Origin: Rhynchopus sp. YZ270_cl-10
Lineage: Eukaryota > Euglenozoa > Diplonemea > Diplonemida > Diplonemidae
Assembly: GCA_964035575.1 (NCBI GenBank)
Contig: OZ037836.1
Location: forward strand, 1,488,001-1,552,000
Direction: 5' to 3'
Length of the DNA stretch: 64,000 nucleotides
Below are positions 1 through 10,253 of this stretch, in pieces. A program made the translations under genes and the position numbers. The notes under the pieces are model-generated. The model did not search any database. It saw nothing but the letters and a program-made list of their open reading frames with translations, and was not told where the DNA came from. Numbering within the stretch: position 1 is the first letter of the stretch; every line of letters starts with the position of its first letter.

Positions 1-216
1 GCGCAGCAAAGTTCGCAGCTATGCAAACTGCCCCCACGTTTACTTTGCACTTTACCCTCAGTGGTCAAGTACTGACCATATATTACACACAAAACCTGAA
101 AATGCCCTGTAAAAACTGATACATGCATTTTAGGTCAAAAATACTCAGTTCTGAGCGCAAAGTGACCCCATCACAGCGCAGAGGCTCCGGAGCACTGAAA
201 TATTTTTTTTTTTTTT
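1..216. repeat. Dispersed repeat fragment (paralogue at about 11093-11290)
   Basis: This stretch is near-identical to 11093-11290, including the phrases around GCAAAGTTCGCAGCTATGC and TGACCCCATCACAGC. No coding sequence is evident. The right side is cut by a T-run where the foldback element at 217 begins. Confidence 0.8.
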
Positions 217-479
217 GGGAGATAGTCAGACTTACCCTACCCTATTTTGAAAAAGTTCAGACTTGCCCTATGAAAAAGTTCAGACTTGCCCGAAAATAAG
301 TTCAGACTTGCCCTAAAAGTGTTTTTAGGGCAAGTCTGAACTTATTTTTAGGGCAAACACTTTTTTAGGGCAAGTCTGAACTTTTTTGGGGCAAGTCTGA
401 ACTTATTTTAGGGCAAGTCTGAACTTATTTTTAGGGTAAGTTTGAACTTATTTTAGGGCAACAAGTCAGGCCACTTTGG

Positions 480-775
480 CTGGGTACCCAGGTACCCAGG
501 TACCCAGGTACCCAGGTACCCAGGTACCCAGGTACCCAGGTACCCAGGTACCCAGGTACCCAGGTACCCAGGTACCCAGGTACCCAGGTACCCAGGTACC
601 CAGGTACCCAGGTACCCAGGTACCCAGGTACCCAGGTACCCAGGTACCCAGGTACCCAGGTACCCAGGTACCCAGGTACCCAGGTACCCAGGTACCCAGG
701 TACCCAGGTACCCAGGTACCCAGGTACCCAGGTACCCAGGTACCCAGGTACCCAGGTACCCAGGTACCCAGGTCC
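480..775. repeat. 9-bp minisatellite, unit GGTACCCAG, about 32 copies
   Basis: This is a near-perfect tandem array just inside the left arm of the foldback element. The unit contains GGTACC. It decays at its right end into variants (GGTCCAGG, GGAACAGG). It is related to the 7-bp array at 2453, which sits at the mirror position inside the right arm. Confidence 0.95.
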
Positions 776-2452
776 AGGTCCAGGAACAGGTACCCAGGAA
801 CAGGAAAAAAGTCGTGAAAGAGCAACCACAGCTCCACATGACAAACACAAAAGTGTCCAGTCACGTGGGGCATTCATGCACTGAGGAGATAATGATCCAA
901 CAATTTACAAGAAAGATTACTTAACCTACTGCTGGAAATTGCCAGGTCGTAGTAACACACAAAGTGTGCCTCCGTTCGGGAAGACCGGATATTCTAGAGA
1001 CCAAAAAGGCCTCAAGAATATCTTCCGGTAGTCAAGGTAGAACCGAGTGAACGGCCCAAGACCCCCGTGGAGAAGTTAAATGTTGTAATGCTATCAGGTA
1101 GAAACTGCGAACACTGTCTTACCCTCCTCAATGCATGGTGGTTGATGTCTTCCACAACAAATTTCCTGTACCCAGGTACCCAAATTCCCAGACCCACGCA
1201 GTGGCACATGACCGCCAAGTGTGAGTGACCCACACATGAGGGAATGCGACACTACGCAAAATTTACCACCAGACCCTGTCTTCGTGCACCTGAAGTACAA
1301 CGCCGCAGACAGGCCAAACATGCGTTGGACTCAGAGGAATGCCCGCTGTGCAGGTATCAAACATGAGAACCAACTCCCAGCAACAAGGGGCGCCTTTTGG
1401 CGGGCGTTGTTGAGGGTGTTTGGGGTGCAAAGTTTTCCACAATTTTGATGCGCGGGTACAGAAGTGTTATCTTGTTCTTTCATCTCTAGGAATGTAAATG
1501 TCAATCGCGTTTAACTACCACTAGGGCTTGTTCAGTGAACCCACAAGGGGTCGAAGGGGGTTGGTTATCCCGTATCTATCAAAGGTTGTGTCGACCAGGC
1601 TAAACCACTATGTTACGCTGTACGTTGTTAAATCCGAAGAAATAACACTTTAGCAGCCGCAGGAAGTTTGCTAAAAAGAGTGCCTCACGCTACACAAACC
1701 ACCACCCGCGATTGACTTAGATGTTATAACAAAGAGAATTCAGAACAAAACAACACCCTGCCCCATACACACTAAATTGTCATGCTTCAAGAGCATGCCT
1801 GGGCCAAAATTACTGTGACAAAAAGGCAACAAGACCACCCACAAGGAGTGTGAATTGTGCACTGGTTTTCTGGGGGAACGCAATATTTTCTTGTGCCTCG
1901 TCCTCCGTAAGCAGAGGACAGACTTTCCGGAAGGTTTCCAAAGTCGAATTTCTTGCACTAGCTATGCTCCCTGGGTTAAATGGCTATAGCAGTGACTGAC
2001 AGAGTGTTCCCACCACCCTTTCCACCGCATATGCGCTCGTTCTGCACAGTTGGTTCTCGATGCTGCACTCGCGATACCTGTTTAAAAGTGAAGTTGTGAG
2101 TGGTGGGGAAATTAAAGAAGGTGACTTCTTAAAAAAATAAGTTGGCTTGAGGGTTTAAAATATTGTTCTGGAGACTTTTTGGAGGAAATACGAGTCGACA
2201 GCTTTCAGGGCCGAGCAGCATAATATTATGCAATACATAATATACTTTGAAACGTCGTTGTGAAATGTTCTACTACAAAAAACGGGGGGGGCATGTCCCC
2301 TTTTGTCGTCAGCCCAGAGTCAGTAGGCTCTGCCACACCTTGGGGCGAAGAAAGCGCAATTATTTTGTTGAATATTCACCAGAAAGTTACGTATTTACCC
2401 CCACGGTACATACCTTGTCTTGCCTTCGCTGCTGTCAAGGTGCCTTCGTTCT

Positions 2453-2692
2453 GGGTACCCAGTACCCAGTACCCAGTACCCAGTACCCAGTACCCAGTAC
2501 CCAGTACCCAGTACCCAGTACCCAGTACCCAGTACCCAGTACCCAGTACCCAGTACCCAGTACCCAGTACCCAGTACCCAGTACCCAGTACCCAGTACCC
2601 AGTACCCAGTACCCAGTACCCAGTACCCAGTACCCAGTACCCAGTACCCAGTACCCAGTACCCAGTACCCAGTACCCAGTACCCAGTACCCA
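2453..2692. repeat. 7-bp minisatellite, unit GTACCCA, about 34 copies
   Basis: A perfect tandem array of a 7-bp unit near the right arm of the foldback element. Because 7 is not a multiple of 3, all three forward frames stay open and repeat the same seven residues (YPVPSTQ). The resulting frames are artefacts of the repeat. Confidence 0.95.
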
Positions 2693-2964
2693 AAAATAAT
2701 TTAGGTGCCCTAAACAGACGCAAAAACGACGACCGCCGGGCTCTGTGACCCAAGAGCCCCCAACTTGCCCTAAAAATAAGTTCAGACTTGCCCCAAAAAA
2801 GTTCAGACTTGCCCTAAAAAAAGTGTTTGCCCTAAAAATAAGTTCAGACTTGCCCGAAATAAGTTCAGACTTGCCCTAAAAACACTTTTAGGGCAAGTCT
2901 GAACTTATTTTCGGGCAAGTCTGAACTTTTTCAAAATAGGGTAGGGTAAATCTGACTATTCCCC

Positions 2965-3360
2965 TTTTTTTTTTGATTTTTTGGGGTAAAAATTTCTGGG
3001 GGAAATTTTCTGGCCACAAAAAACCACCAAAAAAAAATACACAAAATAATTTTTGCACCCCCCTTAAAATTAGGGGTAAATTGGGTACTTCTTGGGTCCT
3101 TCTAGGGTATACACCCTAGCCCTATACAGCCACACCATGATACTTCACTTATTTTTTTCCCAGGCTCGTGGATTCAATTTGCCTCGCTTCGCTCGGCAAA
3201 TTAACTACCACTCGCCTGGAAAAAAAATGCGTGAAGTTATCGCAAAAAAAAACCACGCTAAAAGGCGTTGAATAAATAGTTATTTTTTTCGCCAAACCGC
3301 AAAACCGGGTTTTTGCGGTTTTGAAACCGCAAAAAAGTACCTAGCTAGTGCCCTGCACCC
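2965..3360. other. Gene-free spacer with small hairpins
   Basis: I see no gene here. The stretch holds A/T runs, an imperfect hairpin at about 3174-3204 (stem AATTTGCC / GGCAAATT around a CGCTTCGC core) and an AAACCGCAAAA/TTTTGCGGTTT inverted repeat at about 3293-3335. Confidence 0.6.
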
Positions 3361-3375
3361 ATCCCCCCCTCACAG

Positions 3376-3543
3376 CCAGCCAGAGGGTCACACCCGTGCC
3401 TACGCGAACGGGAAGCAGTGCAGCGTTGCATAAAACAGCGTCTTGCAAGCAAATGCCAGCCCATCCTCGACGCCTTCAACACCTGCGAGGAGAAGTACTT
3501 CACAAAGACCAAGGTGGACGCGATACACGACAACGTGAAATGA
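3376..3543 (+). pseudogene. Orphan 3' exon of a twin-CX9C (CHCH) mitochondrial protein, copy 1
   Basis: The frame reads PARGSHP, then CLREREAVQRC (C-x9-C), then CQPILDAFNTC (C-x9-C), and ends in VDAIHDNVK and TGA at 3541. Two CX9C pairs joined by a short linker are the signature of CHCH proteins of the mitochondrial intermembrane space (COX17/COX19/CMC type), which fold by forming two disulphides. The frame is preceded by a pyrimidine tract ending CACAG at 3375, which looks like a 3' splice acceptor, and no start codon lies in frame. I infer a terminal exon duplicated without its 5' part. Its last 25 codons recur at 4723. It could be live only if an upstream exon or a spliced leader supplies a start. 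Confidence 0.6.
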
Positions 3544-3570
3544 GGCAAAAAAATAAGTTCTGCTCCCTCA

Positions 3571-3666
3571 CAACTTTTTGAATAGCACAACCCGACACAG
3601 CACAACCCACCCCCACCACCACAGTTCCACCACATTATATACCCGTCACACCCTTCACACTTCAAA
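3571..3666 (+). promoter_or_regulatory. 5' flank of HMG gene 1 (recurs four times in the window)
   Basis: A block running from CACAACTTTTTGAATAGCAC through CCACCACCACAG and a TTATATACCCG motif to the ATGATG start. The same block lies before HMG gene 2 (13234) and before both chimeric LRR fragments (5117 and 14990). It holds both a TATA-like motif and a C-rich tract ending in CAG that could serve as a trans-splice acceptor. Which of these functions is not decidable from sequence. Confidence 0.5.
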
Positions 3667-4617
3667 ATGATGTCTCTTCGTTCCATTGTGCGCCAGGCGA
3701 AGTTCGTGCTCTCTGCTGTGCAGGTGGGTGCCGTGCAGATGCGCAGTAAGGTGACCAAGGCAGCAAAGAAGCCTGTGGCGAAGAAGTCTGCGTCGAAGAA
3801 GGTGTCTGCCAAGAAGGTGAAGGCTGCTCTTAAGGCTGCCCTGAAGGCTCGCGCTGCCAAGAAGGCTGCACTGAAGGCTCGTGCTGCGAAGAAGGCACAG
3901 GTCAAGAAGGACAAGAAGGCTGCTTACAAGGTCATGAAAGCCGCCCTCAAGAAGATCCAGAAAAAGGCAAAGAAGGCTCGTGTTGACGAGGCAAAGCAGA
4001 TAAAAAAAACAGAGAAGGCTGCCCTGAAGGCTCGTGTTGCCGAGGCAAAGCAGGTCAAGAAAACAGAGAAGGCTGCCCTGAAGGCTCGTGTTGACGAGGT
4101 AAAGCAGGTTCAGAAGGCAAAGAAGGCTGCTCTCAGGGCTCGTGTTGCGAAGAGAAAGCAGGCTGTCAAGGCCAAGAAGGCTGCCCTCAAGGCTCGTCTG
4201 GCGAAGAAGAGACAGGCTGCCAAGGACAAGAAGGCTGCCCTCAAGGCTCGTGTCAACGAGGAGAAGGCCAAGAAGGCCAAGATCGCATCGAGCGGACCTA
4301 TCACCGCACGCACCCTGTTCTTCCAGAAGACGATGAAGGGAACGAAGCTGACCCTGAAGGATATGAACACGAAGTGGGCAGCACTCTCCGCCCAGCAGCG
4401 TGGAGTGCTCGAGGCTGAGGCAGCAAAGAACAAGGCCAAGAGGACCGACATCCGCCAGAGCCTGAAGAAGCCTGCTACCAAGTACGCGCTCTTCACGAAG
4501 AAGCACTTCCCCGCTGAGTACACGGCTGCCATGAAGTCTGGCCTTCCCCGCAAGGAGGCCTTCGCGACTGCGATACATGCTGTGTTGAAGAAGTACCGTT
4601 CCCAGCGAAGTGTCTGA
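3667..4617 (+). CDS. Basic HMG-box-like DNA-packaging protein, probably mitochondrial (copy 1)
   Basis: The protein has 316 aa. Residues 1-28 (MMSLRSIVRQAKFVLSAVQ...) are amphipathic, rich in Arg/Lys and free of acidic residues, as in a mitochondrial presequence. Residues 30-207 are a Lys/Ala-rich helical region made of degenerate 18-residue (54-bp) repeats of the type AALKARVAEAKQVKKTEK, resembling histone H1 tails. Residues 208-316 hold two HMG-box-like segments: the first around GPITARTLFFQK...NTKWAALSAQQR, the second around KPATKYALFTKKHFPAEY. The best functional guess is a histone-like protein that compacts mitochondrial DNA, as the kinetoplast-associated proteins do. A nuclear H1/HMG protein is the alternative. 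ATGATG gives two adjacent starts; the first is used here. The gene is flanked by about 102-bp direct repeats (3464 and 4723) and is duplicated at 13331. Confidence 0.8.
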   Translation: MMSLRSIVRQAKFVLSAVQVGAVQMRSKVTKAAKKPVAKKSASKKVSAKKVKAALKAALKARAAKKAALKARAAKKAQVKKDKKAAYKVMKAALKKIQKKAKKARVDEAKQIKKTEKAALKARVAEAKQVKKTEKAALKARVDEVKQVQKAKKAALRARVAKRKQAVKAKKAALKARLAKKRQAAKDKKAALKARVNEEKAKKAKIASSGPITARTLFFQKTMKGTKLTLKDMNTKWAALSAQQRGVLEAEAAKNKAKRTDIRQSLKKPATKYALFTKKHFPAEYTAAMKSGLPRKEAFATAIHAVLKKYRSQRSV

Positions 4618-4722
4618 CGTATTGATGCAACCCTGCTGCAAGTCAAGGAGGCCTGCTGCAAGCAGTGGTTGTGTTGTTTGGTTTGATTGATATGATTCTC
4701 AGTCAAAGTTGATTTTTTTGTG

Positions 4723-4824
4723 TCCTCGACGCCTTCAACACCTGCGAGGAGAAGTACTTCACAAAGACCAAGGTGGACGCGATACACGACAACGTGAAAT
4801 GAGGCAAAAAATAAGTTCTGCTCC
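4723..4824 (+). repeat. Direct repeat of the twin-CX9C gene tail, downstream of HMG gene 1
   Basis: This is a near-exact copy of 3464-3566. It encodes only the last 25 codons (LDAFNTCEEKY...DNVK, TGA at 4800) and runs on to the shared AATAAGTTCTGCTCC. Together with the upstream copy it brackets the HMG gene, which suggests unequal exchange or duplication between the two. The remainder to 5116 is noncoding spacer shared with 14699-14989. Confidence 0.85.
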
Positions 4825-5116
4825 TTCTGGGGCGAGGTTTGAGCACCGGAGAACGAATACACCCTTGTATTATACAAGGCAGAAAAAAGGGGACATTTGG
4901 GCACGCATGCAGCTAAATAGTACCTATTTTCCAGAATTTCCTAACCTAAATAGACAAATTTACCTGTTTTTATTACCTTGTGGTGTGGTTTTCGCATTTT
5001 TCGCATTTTTCACATTTTCGAGGCAGGGCGCTTCATTGGTTCGTTAGTCTCAAAGGCCGCACAGTGCGGGGTATCTTCGATACTTCAAATACAAGAAAAC
5101 AACCCCCCCTGCATTT

Positions 5117-5218
5117 CACAACTTTTTGAATAGCACAACCCACCCCCACCACCACAGTTCCACCACATTATATACCCGTCACACCCTTCACACTTCAAAA
5201 TGATGTCTCTTCTTTCCA
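5117..5218 (+). promoter_or_regulatory. Duplicated HMG 5' flank and first seven codons fused to an LRR gene fragment
   Basis: Repeats 3571-3687: the same 5' block, then ATGATGTCTCTTCTTTCCATT at 5200 (MMSLLSI). At 5219 it switches to ubiquitin-like/LRR sequence. The fusion is out of frame: reading from the ATG reaches TGA after 17 codons. The junction lies where the two sources share only a few bases. Confidence 0.8.
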
Positions 5219-5643
5219 TTGGATCAGCACACAGTCGAGGTGGGTGCAGATGACACAGTGGAGGGCTTGCGGCGGAAGGTGGCGTCTGCAATGGGGTTGC
5301 CTGAAGACAGCTTTTGCATGAGTTTCGGAGACGAAGCGATGGGAGAAGGAGCGGACATGACGCAGCTGAGTGCTGGTGACACAATCATCCTCACGAAGAC
5401 GAAGAAGTACGAAGCCATTGCAGAGCTTCATGCGTTGGGTGTGACCGACATCACAGCCGAGAAGTTGGAGAGTGTGCAGGACCCTGAGGTGGCGTGTTTG
5501 CTTCTGCAGGCGGAGGTTGCGACTGTCATTCCGAATTGGTTCTTGGCAGACACTTCGTTGACGAGACTTGATCTCAGTGCTGAGTCCATTGTGACTCACA
5601 TTGGAGACTTCTTCCTGGCCCACTGCACCTCGTTGACAAGTAT

Positions 5644-7134
5644 CGAGGGACAAAAACGTGAGGTGGCAGCCCCCCGGCATATTTGCCCTGGCGTCCCCGG
5701 ATATAATCTCTTTCTTAAGTGAACGAAGGCCACGCGTGGGATGGTTGCATTGCACTTTTGCAAACCCGGGCACATGATACTGGAGGGTCCAAAGCAACTG
5801 GAGGAGGTGTATGCTGGGCTTTTTGTGCCCTCAGGGATTTAAGCGACCCTGCACCTACTTTACGACCATGCAGAGCTTTTGCTTTTCTTGCTTTTTGTAG
5901 GTGCTAACCTGCGGCAGTGGTTTGCATCAGTTGGGTGTTCCACTCACCGCAGTTTAGATAATTAGGAGATGCCAGTCATTCGTTCCTCCCATTGGAATGA
6001 CTGGTGGTTTTATAGTTGTTCATTTCTTTTCACGCTGCCAGAGTGCGGACCTCGAACTGGCTTATATACTGACCTAGGCCACGAGCGGTGGTGTACCGCC
6101 CCCGTTCACACTACGGTACGGGTGTCGTCTTTGTTGGGTATAAGTCAGCAAATGGGATCAAGCCACTCTCTGGCACACCGTGGTGCCATCCTTCCCTTTT
6201 CAGTGGTCGCGCTAATTATGGGGAAAAATGGGGAAAAAATGGATTTCGGGTACGGAAAAACGTTCCTTGAAAAGGTTAGCTGGGGAGGCCCGGAAACCCC
6301 GTTTTGTGGCATTTCCGGGCCAATCCCGGCTTGTGGTGGGGTATATACGGAAAAATGGACAAAATTTTAGTGACTTAAATTTTCGCAAAATATGAACCCA
6401 TACTCGTAAACAAGGGTCATTTTCAGGAAAATTCGGAAAATTCCGAGATTTGGAAGCAATTTTTCTCCTGAAAATCAGTGGGTTTTCAGCCCCAAAACAT
6501 ACCGCGATTGGAATTTCCGGAATCCGTCCGCGCTGTGGTGGGGTCACTTTGCCGAAATGGCCATTTTTTTGGTTTTGGTCAAAATCCATGTGGGTAAAGA
6601 GGGCCAATGTAAATCCCACAACCAGATTTTCTCTCCCTGATCCTGACGTCTTGCAACATGAAAATGCGCGAAAACACCGGCATTTGCATTTCCGGAATTC
6701 GTCCGTTCTGTGGTGGGGTCAATTTGCCGAAATGGACAAGTTCTTGGTTTTGGTCAAAACCCGTCAGTGTAAGGTAAAGGGGGCAAGTGTTTGCCTGTAG
6801 AAACTGGAAGGGAACAGGCAGCGCCGCAGGCGCACGGTAACCAACTTTTTTTTTTTTTTTTTCCTTTTCTTTTTTCTCCTCTTTCTTTTGACTTTCCGAG
6901 CCAATTGCGTTCCACGGCGGGGTCACATGTATATGCAAGCCCACTATGTGGTGGTCTTACTCAACAATATTAGAACTTCTGGTTTCTTAATGAAATCCCC
7001 GTACTGCAAAAAAAAAAACGTTCCTACCAAAACCCCCAAAAATCCCGGGATGAGGGATGGACTTTAGCGCGAGCTCTGTCCCTTTTGCTGGGGTTTTTTT
7101 TTTTGCGGGGGTGGATCACGTTTTTCAAGTATAA
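5644..7134. mobile_element. Insertion A in the LRR gene: LINE 3' region carrying a nested dispersed repeat
   Basis: Bounded by the direct repeat CTCGTTGACAAGTAT at 5629-5643 and 7135-7149. Its right end (GGGGGTGGATCACG, then CAAGTATAA) matches the right end of insertion B at 17392 (GGGGGTGGGTCACG, then CAAGTTTAA). The text GTGGTGCCATCC...GCTAATTATGGGG at 6180-6222 also aligns with B at 17328-17372. From about 6222 to 7105 the LINE tail is broken by dispersed-repeat sequence. There is no poly(A). I see no intact gene inside. Confidence 0.6.
6222..7105. repeat. Dispersed repeat block with the GTGGTGGGGTCA...TTGCCGAAATGG motif
   Basis: Contains two copies of a block with GGAAT(C/T)CGTCCG, GTGGTGGGGTCA and TTGCCGAAATGG(A/C)C. 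The same block recurs inverted at 8930-9170, 39320-39560, 41290-41360 and, less closely, at 60930-60970. At 6821-6833 it holds the mini-hairpin GCGCC-GCA-GGCGC followed by ACGGTAACCAAC. It is noncoding. Confidence 0.7.
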
Positions 7135-7513
7135 CTCGTTGACAAGTATTGATCTCTCTGGGTTGAGCAATGTGATGCAGGTTGGTCAGGGCTTCCTTGA
7201 GAACTGCGAGAGGTTAACGACCCTGGATTTGTCACCATTTAGCAACGTGACGCAGGTGGGTGCGGGCTTCCTGAAGGCCTGCAGCAGTTTAACCACCCTC
7301 GATTTGTCGCCACTCAGCAATGTGACGCAAATTCGTTTGTTCTTTGGAAGTGCGCATTTTGCTATGAACTGCACTTCGTTGACGAGCATTTACCTTTCGG
7401 GCTGCAGCAGTGTTGTGTCCGACGAAGTGAGGAACGGCAGGCTGAGTAAGCTTGTGGTTGAAACACGTCCGAAACGAAGCAGAGACGAATCCCCCGAGCA
7501 AAGCCAGAAGTGA

Positions 7514-7885
7514 CGGAGACACGCACAATGACGACGTGGTGTGTTGGTGGCAGGGCAGCACCTCCCCGAGGTGGAGGGTCTCTGGCAGTATGTCTGCTTG
7601 CGTCCTCTGGTTCGGAGAAGAAGAGGGGCACAGTCTTGCTCACCGTGGCACAGACTACTACTTGGTGCGAGAGGAGAGCTGTGTTGAGCAAGACGTTCCA
7701 CACATTGTGTTTTTTTTTACTCTGTGCTGCAAAAGAATCCCCACAAAAACCCATGTCTTATTTATGACAATGCACCTCCCCGCCCAACCCCCTTTTTTTT
7801 CTATAATCCATCACTCTGAACTCGTTGACACCACGTGGTCTTTCACTGTCTTCTTGGTAGCTTGCACGAAGAGGTGTGAGGTGTG
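7514..7885. repeat. Conserved 3' flank of the ubiquitin-like/LRR genes
   Basis: The part GACGACGTGGTGTGTTGG... (7529-7700) recurs after copy B (17711-17890) and copy D (58172-58265). The part TTACTCTGTGCTGCAAAAG... (7706-7885) recurs at 18374-18541 and 52216-52385. The gene family was therefore copied with its downstream region. No frame is conserved as coding. Confidence 0.7.
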
Positions 7886-8087
7886 ATGACGGTTTTCCAA
7901 CAAAAGGCTGTCCCCCACCTCCGCCTTTTCTCACCCCCTCCCGTCACGCTTCTTTTCTCATAGAACGGTGTTCTGCTGAGAGGGAGAATTGATACACCAT
8001 TTTTTGCGAAGGCGTGTTTCCCGTTGGTGCTTGGAGCAGATTCAGAATCAGAAAAGGAAGAAAAGAGGGTGAAGAGGGTGGTGTAAG

Positions 8088-8216
8088 ATGGACACATGGA
8101 AGCAACAGATGCAGGAAAGCAGTTCCACGTCGACGTTTATAGTGGAGGGAGGACGTGTCATGGGTGAGGATGAGCTGCCGGACCAGTTCCGCCGTGATGC
8201 ATCGCATCTGGTATGA
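8088..8216 (+). CDS. Possible small gene or terminal exon (42 aa)
   Basis: The frame reads MDTWKQQMQESSSTSTFIVE, then GGRVMGEDELPDQFRRDASH, then LV and stop. The composition looks protein-like (acidic, hydrophilic, no repeat) and differs from its A/T-rich surroundings. It resembles the C-terminal end of a larger protein. I do not recognise the family, and no upstream exon is visible. Confidence 0.25.
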   Translation: MDTWKQQMQESSSTSTFIVEGGRVMGEDELPDQFRRDASHLV

Positions 8217-8338
8217 CACAGCGGGATACAAGCTTTGCCACAAACATACATTTTATTAACGCGCAATTAAGGTCTCGTACAAAAATCCTGACCAAAAAAG
8301 TATTTTTAACAAGATCCTTAATCCCACTAGTGGGATTA

Positions 8339-8639
8339 CTGGGGGGGGGCGAATAAGAGATGTGGCATCTCTTATTAGGCGAACGGACGAGCCAAAAATA
8401 AAAATTTTTTTTTGGGGAAAAAAAAGCAAAAAAACATTTTCGCCGGAGGCAAAAAAATTTTTTTGACCACTTTTTTGCCAGACCGGGTAGACAGGGTAAA
8501 ATTTCAAAATGTTTTTTCAAGATAAAACCCTGTTGCATGCAAAAAAAAAAAAAAAAAATACCCCCAAAATCTCAACCTGATCTCTTATTCGGCCCTGATC
8601 TCTTATTCACCCCTGATCTCTTATTCGCCCCCCCCCCAG
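8339..8639. mobile_element. 301-bp TIR/foldback element with a TA target duplication
   Basis: The ends are inverted copies (CTGGGGGGGGGCGAATAAG and its complement), flanked on both sides by TA. Internal subrepeats read CTGATCTCTTATTC. It contains the mini-hairpin GCC-GGA-GGC at 8442-8450. The TA duplication would fit a Tc1/mariner-type nonautonomous element, but the ends do not match the autonomous copy at 44816. Confidence 0.55.
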
Positions 8640-8841
8640 TAAGGATTGTGTATAAAATAGCTGTAAAATTTTTGACAGTAAAATTAAGGAAATAATGGTG
8701 TGGCTAACTCCAAAAATAAAGTGTAATTTTTGTACTTCTTTTGTATTTTTTTTGTATACCCAAAAGGGAAGGTATATAAAACATTTTGGCGGACATTGTC
8801 CGACCCCCCCCCACCCCCCCACGGACCAGATTTTTGGCGGA

Positions 8842-8881
<40 letters not shown>

Positions 8882-9445
8882 GTCTGAAAATTGCGGACAT
8901 TTTTGGGTTTTTTCACCGGGGTTGTACACGATTTTGACCAAAGATTTATAAAAACTCGTCCATTTCGGCAAATTGACCCCACCACACAATGGACGGATTC
9001 CGAAAATGCAAATGCCAGTGTTTTCGCGTATTTTCATGGTTTCAGCATCAGGGAGAGAAAATCTGGGTAATGTGGGATTTACCTTGGCCCCTTTACCTTA
9101 CACTCATTTTGACCAAAACCAAGAACTTGGCCACTTCGGCAAATTGACCCCACCACAGCGCGGAGAGATTCCGGAAATGCCAATCGCGGTATGTTTTGGG
9201 GCTGAAAACCCACTGTTTTTCCAGGGGAAATTTTTCGATTTCAGCAGTATTTGTTGGCCGAAAATGGGCCCACCAATTAGTGACCGGGCTCATATTTTCA
9301 AAAATTTAAGTGGTCAAAAAATTGTCCAATTTTCAACATCGACCCCACCACTTTCTGGACGGATTCCGGAAATGCCAAAAAACTGTGTTTTGGGTCACGA
9401 ATCCACGCCATGTCACCCAAAAACCAGCGGGAAAAAAAAAAAAAA
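8640..9445. repeat. Dispersed repeat block, inverted relative to 6222-7105
   Basis: A gene-free stretch with long T-runs (8847-8880), a GGCGGACATT... repeat also seen at about 10250-10330, and two inverted copies of the GTGGTGGGGTCA/TTGCCGAAATGG block at 8955-9200. The Lys- and Phe-rich open frames here come from homopolymers. Confidence 0.6.
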
Positions 9446-10253
9446 AAAAAAACAAGTAATTGCTATCGGAAAAAAAACGGGGTGTGATGTGGAACTCCAT
9501 CCTGTAGAAATAATCTACAACACGCCCAGCATTCTGCTCTTCTGCAAGTATGCTAACGCTCTTCTGCCAGACCCACTGGGACGCCAGCATCTGAACGTTC
9601 AAACAGTGGGGCTCTCCTCTTCGTCCAGCACCATGTGCTCGATCGCGTTGTTGGACGTCGGCTCGGCAGGCTCGGCGTGTTCCAGCTCGTTTTTGTCCAC
9701 AGGCTCCCCACATTGTCGTCGTCGTTGGAGCAGTGCGGAAGGAACACAGAATGCACAGACTACAACACATCGATCACACCAGGCGCATCAGCACCTCCAG
9801 CAAATCACCAGGATGCTACGGTGGTTTCGAAAATCGCGCGGAGTTTTCCACAGCACACCCCGTTTTTTCTTAGCAATTACTTGTCCTTGTTGTTATTGTT
9901 GTTTTCAACCACCTTCCTTCAACCCTTGTAGGATCAGTTGTTATTTTTTTCGCGAAAACATGAAATTACACATTTCAAGAGAACAAATTAAAAAGGGTCC
10001 TTATTTGCATTTTTGGGCTCCGCCCGTGCAGTGGTGGGGTCAATCTCGAAAATTGGACAATTTATTGACCACTTAAATTTTGAGAAATATGAGCCCGGTT
10101 CCTTATACGTGGGGCCCATTTTTGGCTAAAATTTTCCTCAAAATCTGGTTTTGTAAAATTGACCCTTTACTCCCCCCCCACATCGATTTCAATACTATAC
10201 CTTACTTCACCTACGGTTGCCCTTACAGGGGGGTGAAGGAAGGTAAGTTGAAA
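9446..10253. repeat. Segmental duplication, copy 1 (copy 2 at about 44150-46367)
   Basis: Runs from the AACAAGTAATTGCTATCGG phrase through CATTCTGCTCTTCTG to the unit ending GGTGAAGGAAGGTAAGTTG. At 10108 it holds the uninterrupted site TTCCTTATACGTGGGG into which Tc1 inserted in copy 2. The two copies differ by scattered substitutions and small indels. Confidence 0.8.
9599..9787 (-). pseudogene. Possible C-terminal coding fragment, minus strand (copy 1)
   Basis: The minus-strand frame begins Cys-rich (CAWCDRCVVVCAFC), passes through LLQRRRQCGEP and ends in an acidic tail (ELEHAEPAEPTSNN...MVLDEEESPTV, stop at 9599). The duplicate at 44307-44495 keeps the same frame, with mostly conservative changes (LE to IE, D to E), while the other frames are shifted by indels. 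That favours coding origin. I cannot name the protein. A transposase C-terminus with a Cys-rich zinc module is one possibility. Confidence 0.3.

Larger units (their letters stand above)
217..2964. mobile_element. Large foldback-type element with long terminal inverted repeats
   Basis: Positions 217-465 and 2762-2964 are inverted copies of each other, about 200-245 bp long. Both are built from many copies of a short unit (AAGTTCAGACTTGCCCT and its complement) in alternating orientation, so each arm is itself a set of hairpins. Long inverted termini made of subrepeats are the hallmark of foldback transposons. Both ends abut T-runs, so any target-site duplication is hidden. The interior (about 780-2450) shows no recognisable gene. 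Short open frames there have no domain, and at 2285-2345 it carries a piece of the LINE 3' UTR also found at 56801 and 60072. Confidence 0.75.
5219..7513 (+). pseudogene. Ubiquitin-like/LRR gene, copy A: chimeric 5' end, interrupted by a LINE insertion
   Basis: The body is in two pieces. Piece 5219-5643 encodes a ubiquitin-like fold (HTVEVGADDTVEGLRRKV...LSAGDTIILTK) and the first LRR. Piece 7135-7513 encodes the remaining LRRs (SLTTLDLSPLSNVTQVG type) and the Lys/Arg-rich tail RPKRSRDESPEQSQK. Between them lies a 1.49-kb insertion flanked by the 15-bp duplication CTCGTTGACAAGTAT. The normal first 13 or so codons (MDVHFEDFRAN in copy C) are replaced by HMG sequence out of frame, so no proper start remains. 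In the family the ubiquitin-like domain plus LRRs suggest a protein-interaction role in ubiquitin signalling, which is an inference. Confidence 0.8.

Noticed and set aside
431-877. Tandem-peptide frames over the GGTACCCAG and GTACCCA arrays
   Set aside because: They are open in several frames on both strands, as expected from short repeats without stops.
3655-4641. 328-aa Leu/Ser-rich open frame opposite HMG gene 1 (and 398 aa opposite copy 2)
   Set aside because: It is the antisense shadow of Lys/Ala codons in the HMG gene; its repeats mirror the sense repeats and it has no domain.
8973-10076. 367-aa plus-strand frame through dispersed repeats
   Set aside because: It crosses a homopolymer and several repeat families, and the duplicate at 44 kb does not preserve this frame.
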